A stretch of DNA of 64,000 bases from Accumulibacter sp. GTDB lineage: Bacteria; Pseudomonadota; Gammaproteobacteria; Burkholderiales; Rhodocyclaceae. Under the pieces are notes generated by a model. The model saw only the letters and a program-made list of their open reading frames with translations, did not search any database and was not told where the DNA came from. Position numbers and translations under genes: made by a program. Positions 12,075-20,692 of the stretch are shown piece after piece. The stretch's first letter is position 1. Each line of letters begins with the position of its first letter. Location: assembly GCA_024235695.1 (NCBI GenBank), contig JACKLX010000006.1, forward strand, positions 160,537 to 224,536, written 5' to 3'.

Positions 12075-12941
12075 ATGATTCTCGTGACCGGAGCCAATGG
12101 CCAACTCGGTCGCCGCATTGTCGAGCAACTCCTCGTGCGTCGCGGGAGCGCTTCGGGAATCGCCGCCAGCGTGCGTTATCCGGCCAGGGCCGCGGACCTC
12201 GCCGAACGTGGCATCGCCGTCCGCCAGGCCGACTTCGACCGGCCGGCCGACCTGGCCGCCGCTTTCACCGGCGTGGACAAGCTGATCCTGGTGTCCACCG
12301 ATGGTCCGAAGGAGGTGCGCATCGGACGGCACCGAAAGGCGATCGAGGCGGCGCGGGCGGCCGGCGTCGGGCACATCCTGTACACCAGCTTGATCGATGT
12401 CGCCGCCGATTCGCCGGCCGACTTGGCTGCGGTCCATCGGGCGACCGAAGCGGATCTGGCGGCCAGCGGCGTGAAGTTCACGGCGCTGCGCAACCCGCTG
12501 TATGCCGACTTCCTGCCGATGACGGTTGGCGCTGCGCTCGCAACCGGCGTCTTTCAGTTGCCCGCCGGTCGCGGCCGTGCCAGCTTCGTCAGCCGCGTCG
12601 AACTCGCCGAGGCGGCCGCCGCAGCAGCGCTGGCACCGGCGTTGGCGCGCCAGGTCTACCAATTGACCGGCCAGGCGACGCACGATTACCACGAGGTGGC
12701 GGCTGCCGTCGCCAGGGCGACCGGCAGGACGGTCCGCTACCAGCCGATTGGCGAGGACGCCTATGCCGAGGAGCTTGAAGCGTCCGGCCTGCCGGGCTGG
12801 CTGGCGAGTTCAATGACCAACATCTACGCGGCCGTTGCTGCCGGGCATTTCGACAAGGCCAGCAACGACTTTGCCACGCTCGTCGGACATCCACCGCGTC
12901 CGCTGGCATGCCTGGCGCAGGAACTCTTCGGCCGGCGCTGA
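12075..12941 (+). CDS. NmrA/QOR2-like NAD(P)-binding reductase
   Basis: A 288-residue atypical short-chain dehydrogenase. The Rossmann motif TGANGQLGRR is at residues 5-14, followed by a QADFDRPADLAAAF strand and a LYTSLIDVAAD segment as in quinone oxidoreductase 2 and related NAD(P)H-dependent proteins. The ATG at 12075 follows AGGAGCAGGGC; an upstream in-frame ATG at 12027 lacks a ribosome binding site. It is the first gene divergent from the LysR regulator and lies 18 bases before the dioxygenase gene, so the two are probably co-transcribed. A role in reducing quinones or sensing NADPH status fits the context. Confidence 0.85.
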   Translation: MILVTGANGQLGRRIVEQLLVRRGSASGIAASVRYPARAADLAERGIAVRQADFDRPADLAAAFTGVDKLILVSTDGPKEVRIGRHRKAIEAARAAGVGHILYTSLIDVAADSPADLAAVHRATEADLAASGVKFTALRNPLYADFLPMTVGAALATGVFQLPAGRGRASFVSRVELAEAAAAAALAPALARQVYQLTGQATHDYHEVAAAVARATGRTVRYQPIGEDAYAEELEASGLPGWLASSMTNIYAAVAAGHFDKASNDFATLVGHPPRPLACLAQELFGRR

Positions 12942-12959
12942 ACTCGGAGGCGAAGCGAC

Positions 12960-13772
12960 ATGATCAACACAACATTTCCCGCGCTGTTCGTTGCGCACGG
13001 TGCGCCGACCATGGTCCTCGACCCCGGCGCGGCAGGCGCCGCGCAGGTCCGCGCCGCCGCTGACCTGCCCCGACCAAGGGCGATCGTGGTGGTCAGCGCG
13101 CATTGGCAGAGCGCCGCGCCGACCGTCGGGGTGGCGCCGGAACTCGATACGATGCACGACTTCCACGGTTTTCCGCCGGCCCTCTACGACGTCCGCTATC
13201 CAGCCAGATCGGACCCCGCTGTCGCCGAGCAGCTACGCCACCTGCTTCGCGACGACGGTTTCGACGTCCACGTCGATCGCAGCCGCGGGCTGGATCACGG
13301 TGCCTGGACTCCCTTGTGCCTGATGTACCCGGCTGCCGACATTCCGCTGGTGCCGCTGTCGCTGCTCGGCGACAGCGGGCCCGAGGAGCATTTCCGGATC
13401 GGGCGGGCGCTCGCGCCGCTGCTCGCCGACGGCGTCCTGCTGCTGGCTTCGGGCAATATCACCCACAACCTCGCTGACTGGCGCCACTCGCCCGCCGCCA
13501 GCGGCCAAGAATCCCTCTACGCGGGCGAGTTCGCCGAGTGGATGGCGCAGCGCATCGCTGCCGGTGATCGGGCGGCGCTGGTCGACTATCGCCGGCAGGC
13601 GCCGCACGCCGCCCGTGCCCATCCCAGCGAAGAACACTTGCTGCCGCTGTTCGTCGCGCTCGCTGCCGCCGGCGACGGTTACCGGCCGCACCGCCTGTAT
13701 GCCGGCATTGAGGCCGGGGTGCTGGCGATGGACAGTTACGCATTCTGGCCAGCCACCGGCGATGGTCAATGA
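12960..13772 (+). CDS. ygiD: DODA-type extradiol ring-opening dioxygenase (LigB superfamily)
   Basis: A 270-residue cytoplasmic metalloenzyme homologous to E. coli YgiD, a 4,5-DOPA extradiol dioxygenase. Expected metal-site histidines are visible: His13 in LFVAHGAP, His48 in VVSAHWQ, then HDFHGFPPALYD, and SGNITHNL and HPSEEHLLPL in the C-terminal half. GLDHGAWTPLCLMYP is the family's catalytic loop. A GGAGG site lies before the ATG. It follows the NmrA-like gene closely and shares the LysR-controlled run; the physiological catechol substrate is unknown. Confidence 0.88.
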   Translation: MINTTFPALFVAHGAPTMVLDPGAAGAAQVRAAADLPRPRAIVVVSAHWQSAAPTVGVAPELDTMHDFHGFPPALYDVRYPARSDPAVAEQLRHLLRDDGFDVHVDRSRGLDHGAWTPLCLMYPAADIPLVPLSLLGDSGPEEHFRIGRALAPLLADGVLLLASGNITHNLADWRHSPAASGQESLYAGEFAEWMAQRIAAGDRAALVDYRRQAPHAARAHPSEEHLLPLFVALAAAGDGYRPHRLYAGIEAGVLAMDSYAFWPATGDGQ

Positions 13773-13974
13773 GGAGGGACTGCTTTGGCGGCACGGCGAT
13801 CCCGCCAGCAGCGCAACCGTCGGCCCTCACCAACGGCGGGCGCGATCGGCGGGACGCGTTGCGTCACGTGTCTCCGGCGCGATCCTGCGGCCATGGTCGG
13901 TGCAGTTGCCGTTTTTTCCGTCGCCCTGCGGCAATGCATTCGCTGATTTTCTCTTGAACGCGAAGGAGCAATCG

Positions 13975-14520
13975 ATGCCCGCCAAGCGCTACACCTTCCC
14001 GGCGATTACCCTGCACTGGCTGATGGCCGTGCTGCTGATCGGCTTGTTCGGCCTCGGCCTCTACATGAGCGACCTGCCGCTGTCGCCGGACAAACTGATG
14101 TTCTATTCCTGGCACAAATGGGCCGGCGTCAGCGCCTTTCTGCTGGTCCTGCTGCGGCTGGCCTGGCGTGTCGGTCACCCGCCGCCGCCCTTGCCGGAGG
14201 CAATGCCACGGTGGCAACAGGCCGCCTCGCACGGCCTGCATCACCTGCTCTACCTGTTGATGGTCGCGATTCCGCTCACCGGCTGGTTGATGAGTTCGGC
14301 CAAGGGATTCCAGACCGTCTATTTCGGCATCGTGCCCTTGCCCGATCTGCTGGGCAAGAACAAGGAACTCGGCGAGTTGCTGGAGGACATACACTCGGCA
14401 CTCAACTTCGGCCTGGCCGGCCTGGTCGTTGCGCACGTCATTGCGGCGCTCAAGCATCACCTGGTGGATCGCGACGACGTGCTGTCGCGCATGCTGCCCT
14501 TGCGCCAGCGTTATCGCTGA
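13975..14520 (+). CDS. Cytochrome b561 family protein
   Basis: A 181-residue four-helix membrane cytochrome. Heme-ligand histidines are visible in ITLHWLM (helix 1), WHKWAG (helix 2), LHHLLYLLM (helix 3) and VVAHVIAALKHHL (helix 4). This is the bacterial diheme b561 type (E. coli YceJ/CybB), which passes electrons between quinol and superoxide or periplasmic partners. AAGGAGCAATCG precedes the ATG at 13975; the frame open from 13564 belongs to no recognisable domain. Two YceI genes follow at once, repeating the well-known yceJ-yceI neighbourhood. Confidence 0.92.
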   Translation: MPAKRYTFPAITLHWLMAVLLIGLFGLGLYMSDLPLSPDKLMFYSWHKWAGVSAFLLVLLRLAWRVGHPPPPLPEAMPRWQQAASHGLHHLLYLLMVAIPLTGWLMSSAKGFQTVYFGIVPLPDLLGKNKELGELLEDIHSALNFGLAGLVVAHVIAALKHHLVDRDDVLSRMLPLRQRYR

Positions 14521-14547
14521 GCAAGCCATCCCGATGTGGAGAAGAAG

Positions 14548-15117
14548 ATGACCCTCCTTCGCCTCACCCTTGCCGCGCTGCTCCTGGCCAGCGGCAGTGC
14601 CTGCGCGGTTGAGTTCAACCAGTTCCAGGCCGACAGGAGCACCTTGCAGTTCGTCTCGAAGCAGATGGGCGTTGCCGTTAACGGCCGTTTCAGGAAGTTT
14701 GCCGCGACGCTCGCCTTCGACCCCGCCAGGCCCACCGCCGCGACCGCCCGGCTCGACCTCGATCTGGCCAGCGTCGATGCCGGTTCGGCGGACGCTGACG
14801 TCGAGGTGGTCGGCAAATCGTGGTTCAACGTCAAGCTCTACCCGACCGCGACCTTCGTTTCTTCGGCGATCCGTCCCCTCGGCGGCGACAAGTTCGAACT
14901 CGCCGGCACTCTGACGATCAAGGGCAGGACGCACGACGTGCGAGCGCCGTTCACCTTCAGTCAGGCCGGCGGCAACGGCGTTTTCGACGGTACTTTCGTT
15001 CTCAAGCGGCTCGATTTTGCGCTCGGCGACGGCATCTGGTCGGACGTCAGCACGGTCGCCAACGAAGTACAGATCAAGTTCCACATCGTCGCCGCGCCGG
15101 CGGCGGGCAGCAAGTAA
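14548..15117 (+). CDS. YceI family periplasmic protein (copy 1)
   Basis: A 189-residue exported lipocalin-like protein. Residues 1-20 are a signal peptide ending ASGSACA. The YceI barrel shows DRSTLQFVSKQMGVAVNGRF, ATARLDLDLASVDAG, WFNVKLYPTATFVSS and GTLTIKGRTHDV. YceI proteins bind isoprenoid quinones or similar lipids in the periplasm and are often encoded beside cytochrome b561. The ATG at 14548 follows GTGGAGAAGAAG. The second copy downstream has the same length but is clearly diverged in sequence, so this is not a recent duplication. Confidence 0.92.
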   Translation: MTLLRLTLAALLLASGSACAVEFNQFQADRSTLQFVSKQMGVAVNGRFRKFAATLAFDPARPTAATARLDLDLASVDAGSADADVEVVGKSWFNVKLYPTATFVSSAIRPLGGDKFELAGTLTIKGRTHDVRAPFTFSQAGGNGVFDGTFVLKRLDFALGDGIWSDVSTVANEVQIKFHIVAAPAAGSK

Positions 15118-15199
15118 GCCGCCACTGGCAGGAGCCGAAACCGCCATCGCCACCACTACCGCTACCCCTGATCGCACCGCCACCTCAAGGAGTCGTCGT

Positions 15200-15769
15200 A
15201 TGAAAAAGCAAGTCGCCGTGATCGCCCTCGCCAGTGTCTTCGCCGCGCCGGCACTGGCGGCGCCCGAAACCTACAGGGTCGAGCCGAGCCACACCTATCC
15301 CCGCTTCGAGTACAGCCACTTCGGTTTGTCGAACCAGGTCCAGCGTTTCAACAAGACCTCCGGGACGATCGTTCTCGACCGCGCCGCGAGAACCGGCTCG
15401 GTGAACATCACCATCGACGCCAGGTCGGTCGATACCGGCTACCCGCTGTTCAACGAGCACATCCAGGGCAAGGATTTCCTCGATACGGCCCGCTACCCGA
15501 CGATCACCTACAAGTCGAGCGCCGTCAGGTTCGACGGCGACAAGCCCGTCTCGGTGGATGGCAAGCTGACGATCAAGGGGATCACCAGGCCGGTGACCCT
15601 GACCGTCACCTCCTTTCAGGCGATGCCGCATCCGATCGTCAAGAAGGATGCGATTGGCGCCAATGCCGTCGCCACCATCAAGCGTTCCGACTTCAATGCC
15701 GGCAAGCACGCGCCGCAGGTCAGCGACGAGGTCACCCTGACCATCGCGGTCGAGGCCCTGAAGCAGTAG
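15200..15769 (+). CDS. YceI family periplasmic protein (copy 2)
   Basis: A 189-residue YceI protein with a signal peptide (MKKQVAVIALASVFAAPALA) and the classical motifs: VEPSHTYPRFEYSHFGLSN, INITIDARSVDTGYPLFNEHI-like strands, FLDTARYPTITYKS and GKLTIKGITRPVTL. It is closer to the canonical E. coli YceI than copy 1. AAGGAGTCGTCGT precedes the ATG. It is the last gene of the run that begins at the NmrA-like reductase; together with b561 and copy 1 it suggests a periplasmic quinone or acid/oxidative-stress function. Confidence 0.93.
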   Translation: MKKQVAVIALASVFAAPALAAPETYRVEPSHTYPRFEYSHFGLSNQVQRFNKTSGTIVLDRAARTGSVNITIDARSVDTGYPLFNEHIQGKDFLDTARYPTITYKSSAVRFDGDKPVSVDGKLTIKGITRPVTLTVTSFQAMPHPIVKKDAIGANAVATIKRSDFNAGKHAPQVSDEVTLTIAVEALKQ

Positions 15770-15856
15770 ACTGGCGCAAGAGCCGGGCGAAAGAACTCGG
15801 CGAGCCGTATCGCGGACCGCTATCATCGGCGGCACCGAAACAATCTGGAGGCAGCC

Positions 15857-16102
15857 ATGAACGATAAAATTCCCACCATCGCCCAGAAGTCACCCTATGC
15901 CGTCGACGTTGAAGGCGGCAAGAGCTATTGGTGGTGCGCCTGCGGCAAGAGCAAGAATCAGCCCTTTTGCGACGGAAGCCACAAGGGCAGCGCGTTCACG
16001 CCGCGCGAGTACCACGCGGAAACGTCGGCGACGGTCTATTTCTGTGGCTGCAAGCACAGCGCCGGGGCACCGCTCTGTGACGGTAGCCACAAGAAGCTGT
16101 AA
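15857..16102 (+). CDS. Double CDGSH iron-sulfur domain protein
   Basis: An 81-residue protein with two CDGSH-type [2Fe-2S] sites, each with the 3-Cys/1-His ligand pattern: WWCACGKSKNQPFCDGSH and YFCGCKHSAGAPLCDGSH. It has no membrane anchor, unlike mitoNEET. Bacterial tandem-CDGSH proteins are small electron-transfer or iron-sulfur donors with poorly defined partners. CTGGAGGCAGCC precedes the ATG. It lies 87 bp after the YceI run and 56 bp before a nitroreductase, so either neighbour could be a redox partner. Confidence 0.95.
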   Translation: MNDKIPTIAQKSPYAVDVEGGKSYWWCACGKSKNQPFCDGSHKGSAFTPREYHAETSATVYFCGCKHSAGAPLCDGSHKKL

Positions 16103-16158
16103 AGCCAGCGAGCGCTACCCCCGGCAGTCAACGACCCAATCCGCCAAGAGGAGACGCC

Positions 16159-16746
16159 ATGCCAGCCCTGCCCACCGAAGCGCTCGATCAACTCTTTGTC
16201 GAGGCGCGGACCCACAACGGCTTCGCTCCCGAGGCGATTCCCGAAGCGACACTGCGCCGTCTCTACAACCTGATGAAATGGGGCCCGACGTCGATGAACT
16301 GCCAGCCGGCGCGGCTGGTTTTCGTGACCAGCGGCGACGGCAAGCAAAAGCTCGCGCCGGCCTTGTCGCCCGGCAACCTGGACAAGACGCTGGCCGCACC
16401 GGCAACGGTGATCATCGCCACCGATACGCGCTTCTACGAACACCTGCCGACGATGTTCCCGGCCTACGATGCCCGGCCGACCTTTGAAGGCAATGCCGAA
16501 CTGGCCAGCAGCACGGCATTTCGCAACGGTACGCTGCAAGGCGCCTACCTGATTCTCGCGGCCCGCGCCATCGGCCTCGACTGCGGTCCGATGTCCGGCT
16601 TCGACGCCGGCAAACTCAACGCCGCGTTCTTTCCGGACGGGCGCTACCAGGCCAATTTTCTCTGCAACCTCGGCATTGGCAATCCGGCCGCCCTCCATCC
16701 CCGTGGCCCGCGGTTGAGCTTCGAGGAAGCCTGCGAGATCGCTTGA
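16159..16746 (+). CDS. Nitroreductase family protein (malonic semialdehyde reductase-like)
   Basis: A 195-residue FMN-dependent reductase of the RutE/HadB type. It shows the N-terminal ARTHNGF segment, the FMN-binding stretch LMKWGPTSMNCQPARLVFV, and the later RAIGLDCGPMSGFD and FLCNLGIGN motifs that mark the malonic-semialdehyde-reductase-like branch. No other pyrimidine-degradation (rut) gene is nearby, so a general quinone, nitro or aldehyde reductase is equally possible. The start follows AAGAGGAGACGCC. Confidence 0.88.
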   Translation: MPALPTEALDQLFVEARTHNGFAPEAIPEATLRRLYNLMKWGPTSMNCQPARLVFVTSGDGKQKLAPALSPGNLDKTLAAPATVIIATDTRFYEHLPTMFPAYDARPTFEGNAELASSTAFRNGTLQGAYLILAARAIGLDCGPMSGFDAGKLNAAFFPDGRYQANFLCNLGIGNPAALHPRGPRLSFEEACEIA

Positions 16747-17225
16747 CGCGCCGTGCCGGCCAGCTGTCTCGGGCCTCGGCATGCTGCCGGCAAGCAAGCC
16801 GCAAGGCCTTTCCGTGCCATGGCGCGGACGTTCGCCGGCTCACCCCGGCGCCGCGTGCTCGCGGCGCCGTACGGCAGCGACAGACTGACCGCCCACCCTG
16901 TGACGGGTCGCTCGCACAGCTCGCTTGCTGCCCGTCGTCGCCGGCCTGTGCGGTGCTGCGCCGTCGGCCGCGGCGTTTCGACCACGACACCCGGTTCGGC
17001 GACCGACGCGAGGCCAAGCGCACCCGGCTCGGTGCCGGGAGCGCCAGGCGGACGGTCGGCGATGACGATCCCGGGTAGCGATCGGCGTCCACGCCTGGCG
17101 TGTGTCGCCTCGTCAAGCGAGCTGACGGGCCGGCCGGCGTCCGGTGTTCCGCGACCATTCGACCGCTCGCCTGCGCCTTCGATGTTTGCTGCGGCAGCAG
17201 CGGTTTTTTTTGCTAAGCTCTGGCC
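16747..17225. other. 480-bp GC-rich stretch without a recognised gene
   Basis: Open frames exist on both strands, but their products are Arg/Pro/Ala-rich, carry no recognisable motif, and lack ribosome binding sites, as expected for chance frames in GC-rich DNA. A T8 run lies just before cpdA (about 17206-17213). I see no RNA gene. The region may hold the cpdA promoter. Confidence 0.4.
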
Positions 17226-17993
17226 ATGAGAATCGTTCAGCTTTCCGATCTGCATCTCTGCACGGAGCCGCTCTATGGGTCGGTCGATACGCTGGCGGCG
17301 TTTGATCGGGCGCTGCGGCGGGTGTTGGCGTCGGCGCCCCCCGACCTGCTGCTGATCACCGGCGATCTGGTCAGCAATGGCCGCCGCGACGAGTATCGCT
17401 TGTTGCGCAGCCGGCTCGCTTCCCTTTCCTTTCCCTACGCCCTGTTGCCCGGCAATCACGACGATCGCGATGGCTTGCGGGAGGTCTTCCCGGAGCAGGC
17501 ATGGAGTGCGAATGCGCTGTGCTGTCAACGCGTCGACCTCGGCAGTGGCTCGCTGCTGCTGCTCGATACCGTCGTCCCCGGCGAGGAGTGGGGCGAAGTC
17601 ACGACCGAGCAGCTGAACTGGCTCGACCAAGCGTGCCCGGCGAGCAGGCCGGTGCTGCTCGCACAGCATCAGCCGCCGTTTCTGGTCGGCATCGCCGGCA
17701 TGGACGCCATTCGTTGTCGCGGCGACGATCTCCTGGCGCAATGGCTGGCTGGTCGCGATGTCGTCGAGGCACTGCTCTGCGGACACGTGCACCGTTTCGT
17801 CAGCACCAGCTTCGCTGGCCGACCAGCCAGGATCGCGCCCTCGCCGGCGCACCAGATCGCCCTGCAGGATGGGCCGCTGGCCTACACGCTGGAGCCCGGC
17901 GGCTACCTGCTGCACGACTGGTCGCCGGGCGAGCGGCTGGTGACGCACTACGTTCCGGCCGAAATGGAGTACGTCCACGTATACCGGCATTAG
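17226..17993 (+). CDS. cpdA: Class III cyclic-nucleotide phosphodiesterase CpdA
   Basis: A 255-residue metallophosphoesterase that hydrolyses 3',5'-cAMP. All five signature blocks are present: SDLHL (Asp8, His10), GDLVSNGR (Asp47), LPGNHDD (Asn77, His78), the LLAQHQPP histidine, and CGHVHRF. The size and the C-terminal PSPAHQIALQ segment match CpdA. The start lies 4 bp downstream of a T-rich tract with no strong ribosome binding site. It is a single gene, followed by a GCS2 gene after 155 bp. Confidence 0.9.
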   Translation: MRIVQLSDLHLCTEPLYGSVDTLAAFDRALRRVLASAPPDLLLITGDLVSNGRRDEYRLLRSRLASLSFPYALLPGNHDDRDGLREVFPEQAWSANALCCQRVDLGSGSLLLLDTVVPGEEWGEVTTEQLNWLDQACPASRPVLLAQHQPPFLVGIAGMDAIRCRGDDLLAQWLAGRDVVEALLCGHVHRFVSTSFAGRPARIAPSPAHQIALQDGPLAYTLEPGGYLLHDWSPGERLVTHYVPAEMEYVHVYRH

Positions 17994-18148
17994 GCCGCGG
18001 GCGGGCGCGAACGACCTGGCGCCGGCGGTTCGGTAGCGCCGCGTGCTGTCGTCGCGAGAAGTTGATCTACCGCAAGCGATGATCATGACCGGGCCCTAGA
18101 CTCGGCTGTCGGGCGGGGAGTGTTGGCAACACACGTTGGAGGGCGCCG

Positions 18149-19570
18149 ATGGGGAAGGAGATTGGCAGCGACGGCTTTACGGAGGACGACTTCGCGCGCT
18201 TCCGTGAGCGGCTCGCGCTGGAGACGGAGCACGCCCGCGCGGCCTACGCCAAGGGCGAGTTCGCCAGCGAAGGCCTGGTGGCGGGCTTCGAACTGGAGGC
18301 CTGGCTGATCGATGAGCACTTCTTCCCGGTGCCACGCAACGTGTCGTTTCTCGAACGCATGGACAGCCCGCTGGTGGTTCCCGAGTTGTCGATGTTCAAC
18401 GTCGAGATCAACGGTACGCCGCAGGACCTGCTCGGCACGGCACTGTCGCGGCTGGAAAGCGAACTCACCGCGACCTGGCAGCAGTGCCAGCGCGTCGCGG
18501 CCGAGGAGGGCGCGACGCTGATTGCCATTGGCACCCTGCCGACCCTGCGCGAGCGCGATCTGTCGCTGGCCAGCATGTCGCCGTTCAAGCGCTATGCAGC
18601 GCTCAACGAGCAGATTCTGCGGCAGCGCGACGGCCGGCCGCTGACGCTCGACATTGCCGGAATCGACACGCTTTCCACCACCCATGCCGACGTGATGCTC
18701 GAGGCGGCGACGACGTCCTTTCAGGTGCACTTGCAGACACCGGTCAGCGAGGTGGCCCGTACCTACAACGCGTCGCAGGTTCTCGCCGCGCCGCTGGTCG
18801 CACTGGCGGCCAATTCACCGTTCCTGTTCGGCCGCGCGCTGTGGCACGAAACGCGCATCCCGCTGTTCGAGCAGACCGTCGATTGTTGCGAACCGGGGCA
18901 TCCCGAGCACATGCGCGTCACTTTCGGCTCCGGCTATCTGGGTGCCGATCCGACCGAGTGCTTTGCCGAAAACCTGTCGTCGTATCCGGTGCTGCTGCCC
19001 TACGACGAGCCGGGGCCGGTACACGCCTACGCCCATCTGCGCCTGCACAACGGCACCATCTGGCGGTGGAATCGCATGCTGATCGGTTTCGACCGCGACG
19101 CGCTGCCGCATTTGCGCGTCGAGCAGCGGGTGATGCCCGCCGGACCCAGCATCGTCGACATGATCGCCAATGCCGCGTTTTACTTTGGTGCGGTACGGCG
19201 GCTCGCCAGGCAGACGGTGGCGCCGGAGTCGCAGCTGCCCTTCGCCGTCGCCCGCGACAACTTCTATCGCGCCGCGCGCCATGGTCTGGAAGCGCAGCTG
19301 GTGTGGACCGATGGACGCCGTCAGAACGTCGCCGAACTGCTGCTGCGCGAACTGCTGCCGCTGGCGCGCGATGGCCTGCTCGAGCTTGGCCTGGCTGCCG
19401 CCGATATCGAGCGCTACCTGGCGGTGGTCGCGGCACGCGTCGGCAGTCGCCAGAACGGTGCCGCCTGGCAACTGGCGCACTACGCCAGGCACCAGGACTT
19501 TTTCCGGCTTGCCGCCGATTACCTTGCTCACCAGAGCCGACTCACGCCGGTACATGAGTGGCCGATTTGA
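18149..19570 (+). CDS. Glutamate-cysteine ligase family 2 protein
   Basis: A 473-residue ATP-dependent carboxylate-amine ligase of the GCS2 (YbdK/EgtA-like) superfamily. The core is visible in GLVAGFELEAWLID, PELSMFNVEINGTPQDLLG, TSFQVHLQTPVSEVARTYNA and SQVLAAPLVALAANSPFLFG, with a HLRLHNGTIWRWNRMLIGFD segment in the second half. The family joins glutamate to cysteine or another amine, but this subgroup is not biochemically assigned. GTTGGAGGGCGCC precedes the ATG. The downstream M14 gene starts 15 bases after the stop, suggesting that the two act on the same compound. Confidence 0.85.
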   Translation: MGKEIGSDGFTEDDFARFRERLALETEHARAAYAKGEFASEGLVAGFELEAWLIDEHFFPVPRNVSFLERMDSPLVVPELSMFNVEINGTPQDLLGTALSRLESELTATWQQCQRVAAEEGATLIAIGTLPTLRERDLSLASMSPFKRYAALNEQILRQRDGRPLTLDIAGIDTLSTTHADVMLEAATTSFQVHLQTPVSEVARTYNASQVLAAPLVALAANSPFLFGRALWHETRIPLFEQTVDCCEPGHPEHMRVTFGSGYLGADPTECFAENLSSYPVLLPYDEPGPVHAYAHLRLHNGTIWRWNRMLIGFDRDALPHLRVEQRVMPAGPSIVDMIANAAFYFGAVRRLARQTVAPESQLPFAVARDNFYRAARHGLEAQLVWTDGRRQNVAELLLRELLPLARDGLLELGLAAADIERYLAVVAARVGSRQNGAAWQLAHYARHQDFFRLAADYLAHQSRLTPVHEWPI

Positions 19571-19585
19571 AGCCCAGTTTTCCTT

Positions 19586-20638
19586 ATGTTGACCGTACTA
19601 GAATCCCTGCCAGATGGCTTTCTCCACACCCCGGCCAGCGAGCTGCACCGCCTGCTCCCGGGACCGACGCTGATTCACCTGCCCGGACGGCGAGAGCAGC
19701 CGCTGCTCGTTTCGGTGTTGCTGCACGGCAACGAGGACACCGGCGTGGTGGCGATGCAGAGGGTGTTGCGAAGCTACGCCGACCGTCAGCTGCCGCGCGC
19801 GATGTCGCTGCTGGTCGGCAACGTTGCCGCGGCGCGCGAGGGGCTGCGTCGGCTCGACCACCAGCCCGATTACAACCGCGTCTGGCCCGGTACCGAGTTG
19901 CACGCGGCCGCCCCGGAGCACGCGGCGATGAGCGAGGTGTATCGCATCATGCGCGCGCGCGGTGTCTTTGCCAGCATCGATATTCACAACAATACCGGCA
20001 TCAACCCGCTCTACTGCGTGGTCAACCGGCTTGATCAGGCCGTCCTGCACCTGGCCTTGCTGTTCTCGCGCACGGTCGTCTGGTTTCGCGGCCTGGCGGG
20101 ATCGCAGACGACGGCGTTTTCGCCGCTGTGCCCGTCGCTGACGCTGGAATGCGGCAAGGCCGGCAAGCCGGCCAACGAGGAGCACGCCGCCAGTTTCGTC
20201 GACGCCTGCCTGCATCTGGCACAATTCCCCTCGCACGACGTCCACGAGCACGACATCGACCTCTATCACACGGTGGCGACCGTGCGCGTCCCCAATGCGG
20301 TATCGTTCGGCTTTGGCGATGCGCTGGCGGATGTTGACTTCGACCCGCGGCTCGATCACATGAACTTCCGGCAGCTCGAGCCCGGTACGGCTTTCGGGCG
20401 AACGCGCGTTGATTTTCCGCTCGACGTGCGCGACGAGGGGCGGCGCGACGTGACCGACGAATTCTTTGCCTGCGGTGACGGCACGATCAGCCTGCGGCGG
20501 ACGTCAACTCCGGCGATGCTGACGCTCGATGCGCGCGCCGTGCGACAGGATTGCTTGTGTTACTTGATGGAGCGGGTTCCTTTCCCGCACTCCGAGAGTG
20601 CCGCTCGCCAGTGGTGTGAGAAGGTCGAGGGCCGCTAG
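19586..20638 (+). CDS. Succinylglutamate desuccinylase/aspartoacylase-like M14 deacylase
   Basis: A 350-residue zinc hydrolase of the M14 aspartoacylase branch. Zinc ligands are seen at His47 and Glu50 (LLHGNED) and His134 (IDIHNNTG); Glu188 in SLTLECGKAG is the expected catalytic base. The arginine/asparagine substrate contacts follow YNRVWPGTE. Family members release an amino acid from N-acyl or gamma-linked derivatives. Only 15 bases separate it from the GCS2 gene, and no clear ribosome binding site is seen, so translation may depend on the upstream gene. Confidence 0.85.
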   Translation: MLTVLESLPDGFLHTPASELHRLLPGPTLIHLPGRREQPLLVSVLLHGNEDTGVVAMQRVLRSYADRQLPRAMSLLVGNVAAAREGLRRLDHQPDYNRVWPGTELHAAAPEHAAMSEVYRIMRARGVFASIDIHNNTGINPLYCVVNRLDQAVLHLALLFSRTVVWFRGLAGSQTTAFSPLCPSLTLECGKAGKPANEEHAASFVDACLHLAQFPSHDVHEHDIDLYHTVATVRVPNAVSFGFGDALADVDFDPRLDHMNFRQLEPGTAFGRTRVDFPLDVRDEGRRDVTDEFFACGDGTISLRRTSTPAMLTLDARAVRQDCLCYLMERVPFPHSESAARQWCEKVEGR

Positions 20639-20692
20639 GGGAAGGGTCGAGGAACGGTCTGGTTCTGGCGCCAACGAGAATCGGAGAAGGCG

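Noticed and set aside
16747-17225. Possible small genes or an RNA gene in the gap before cpdA
   Set aside because: Frames on both strands are Arg/Pro/Ser-rich without start signals, and no tRNA-like T-loop or stable conserved structure was recognised.
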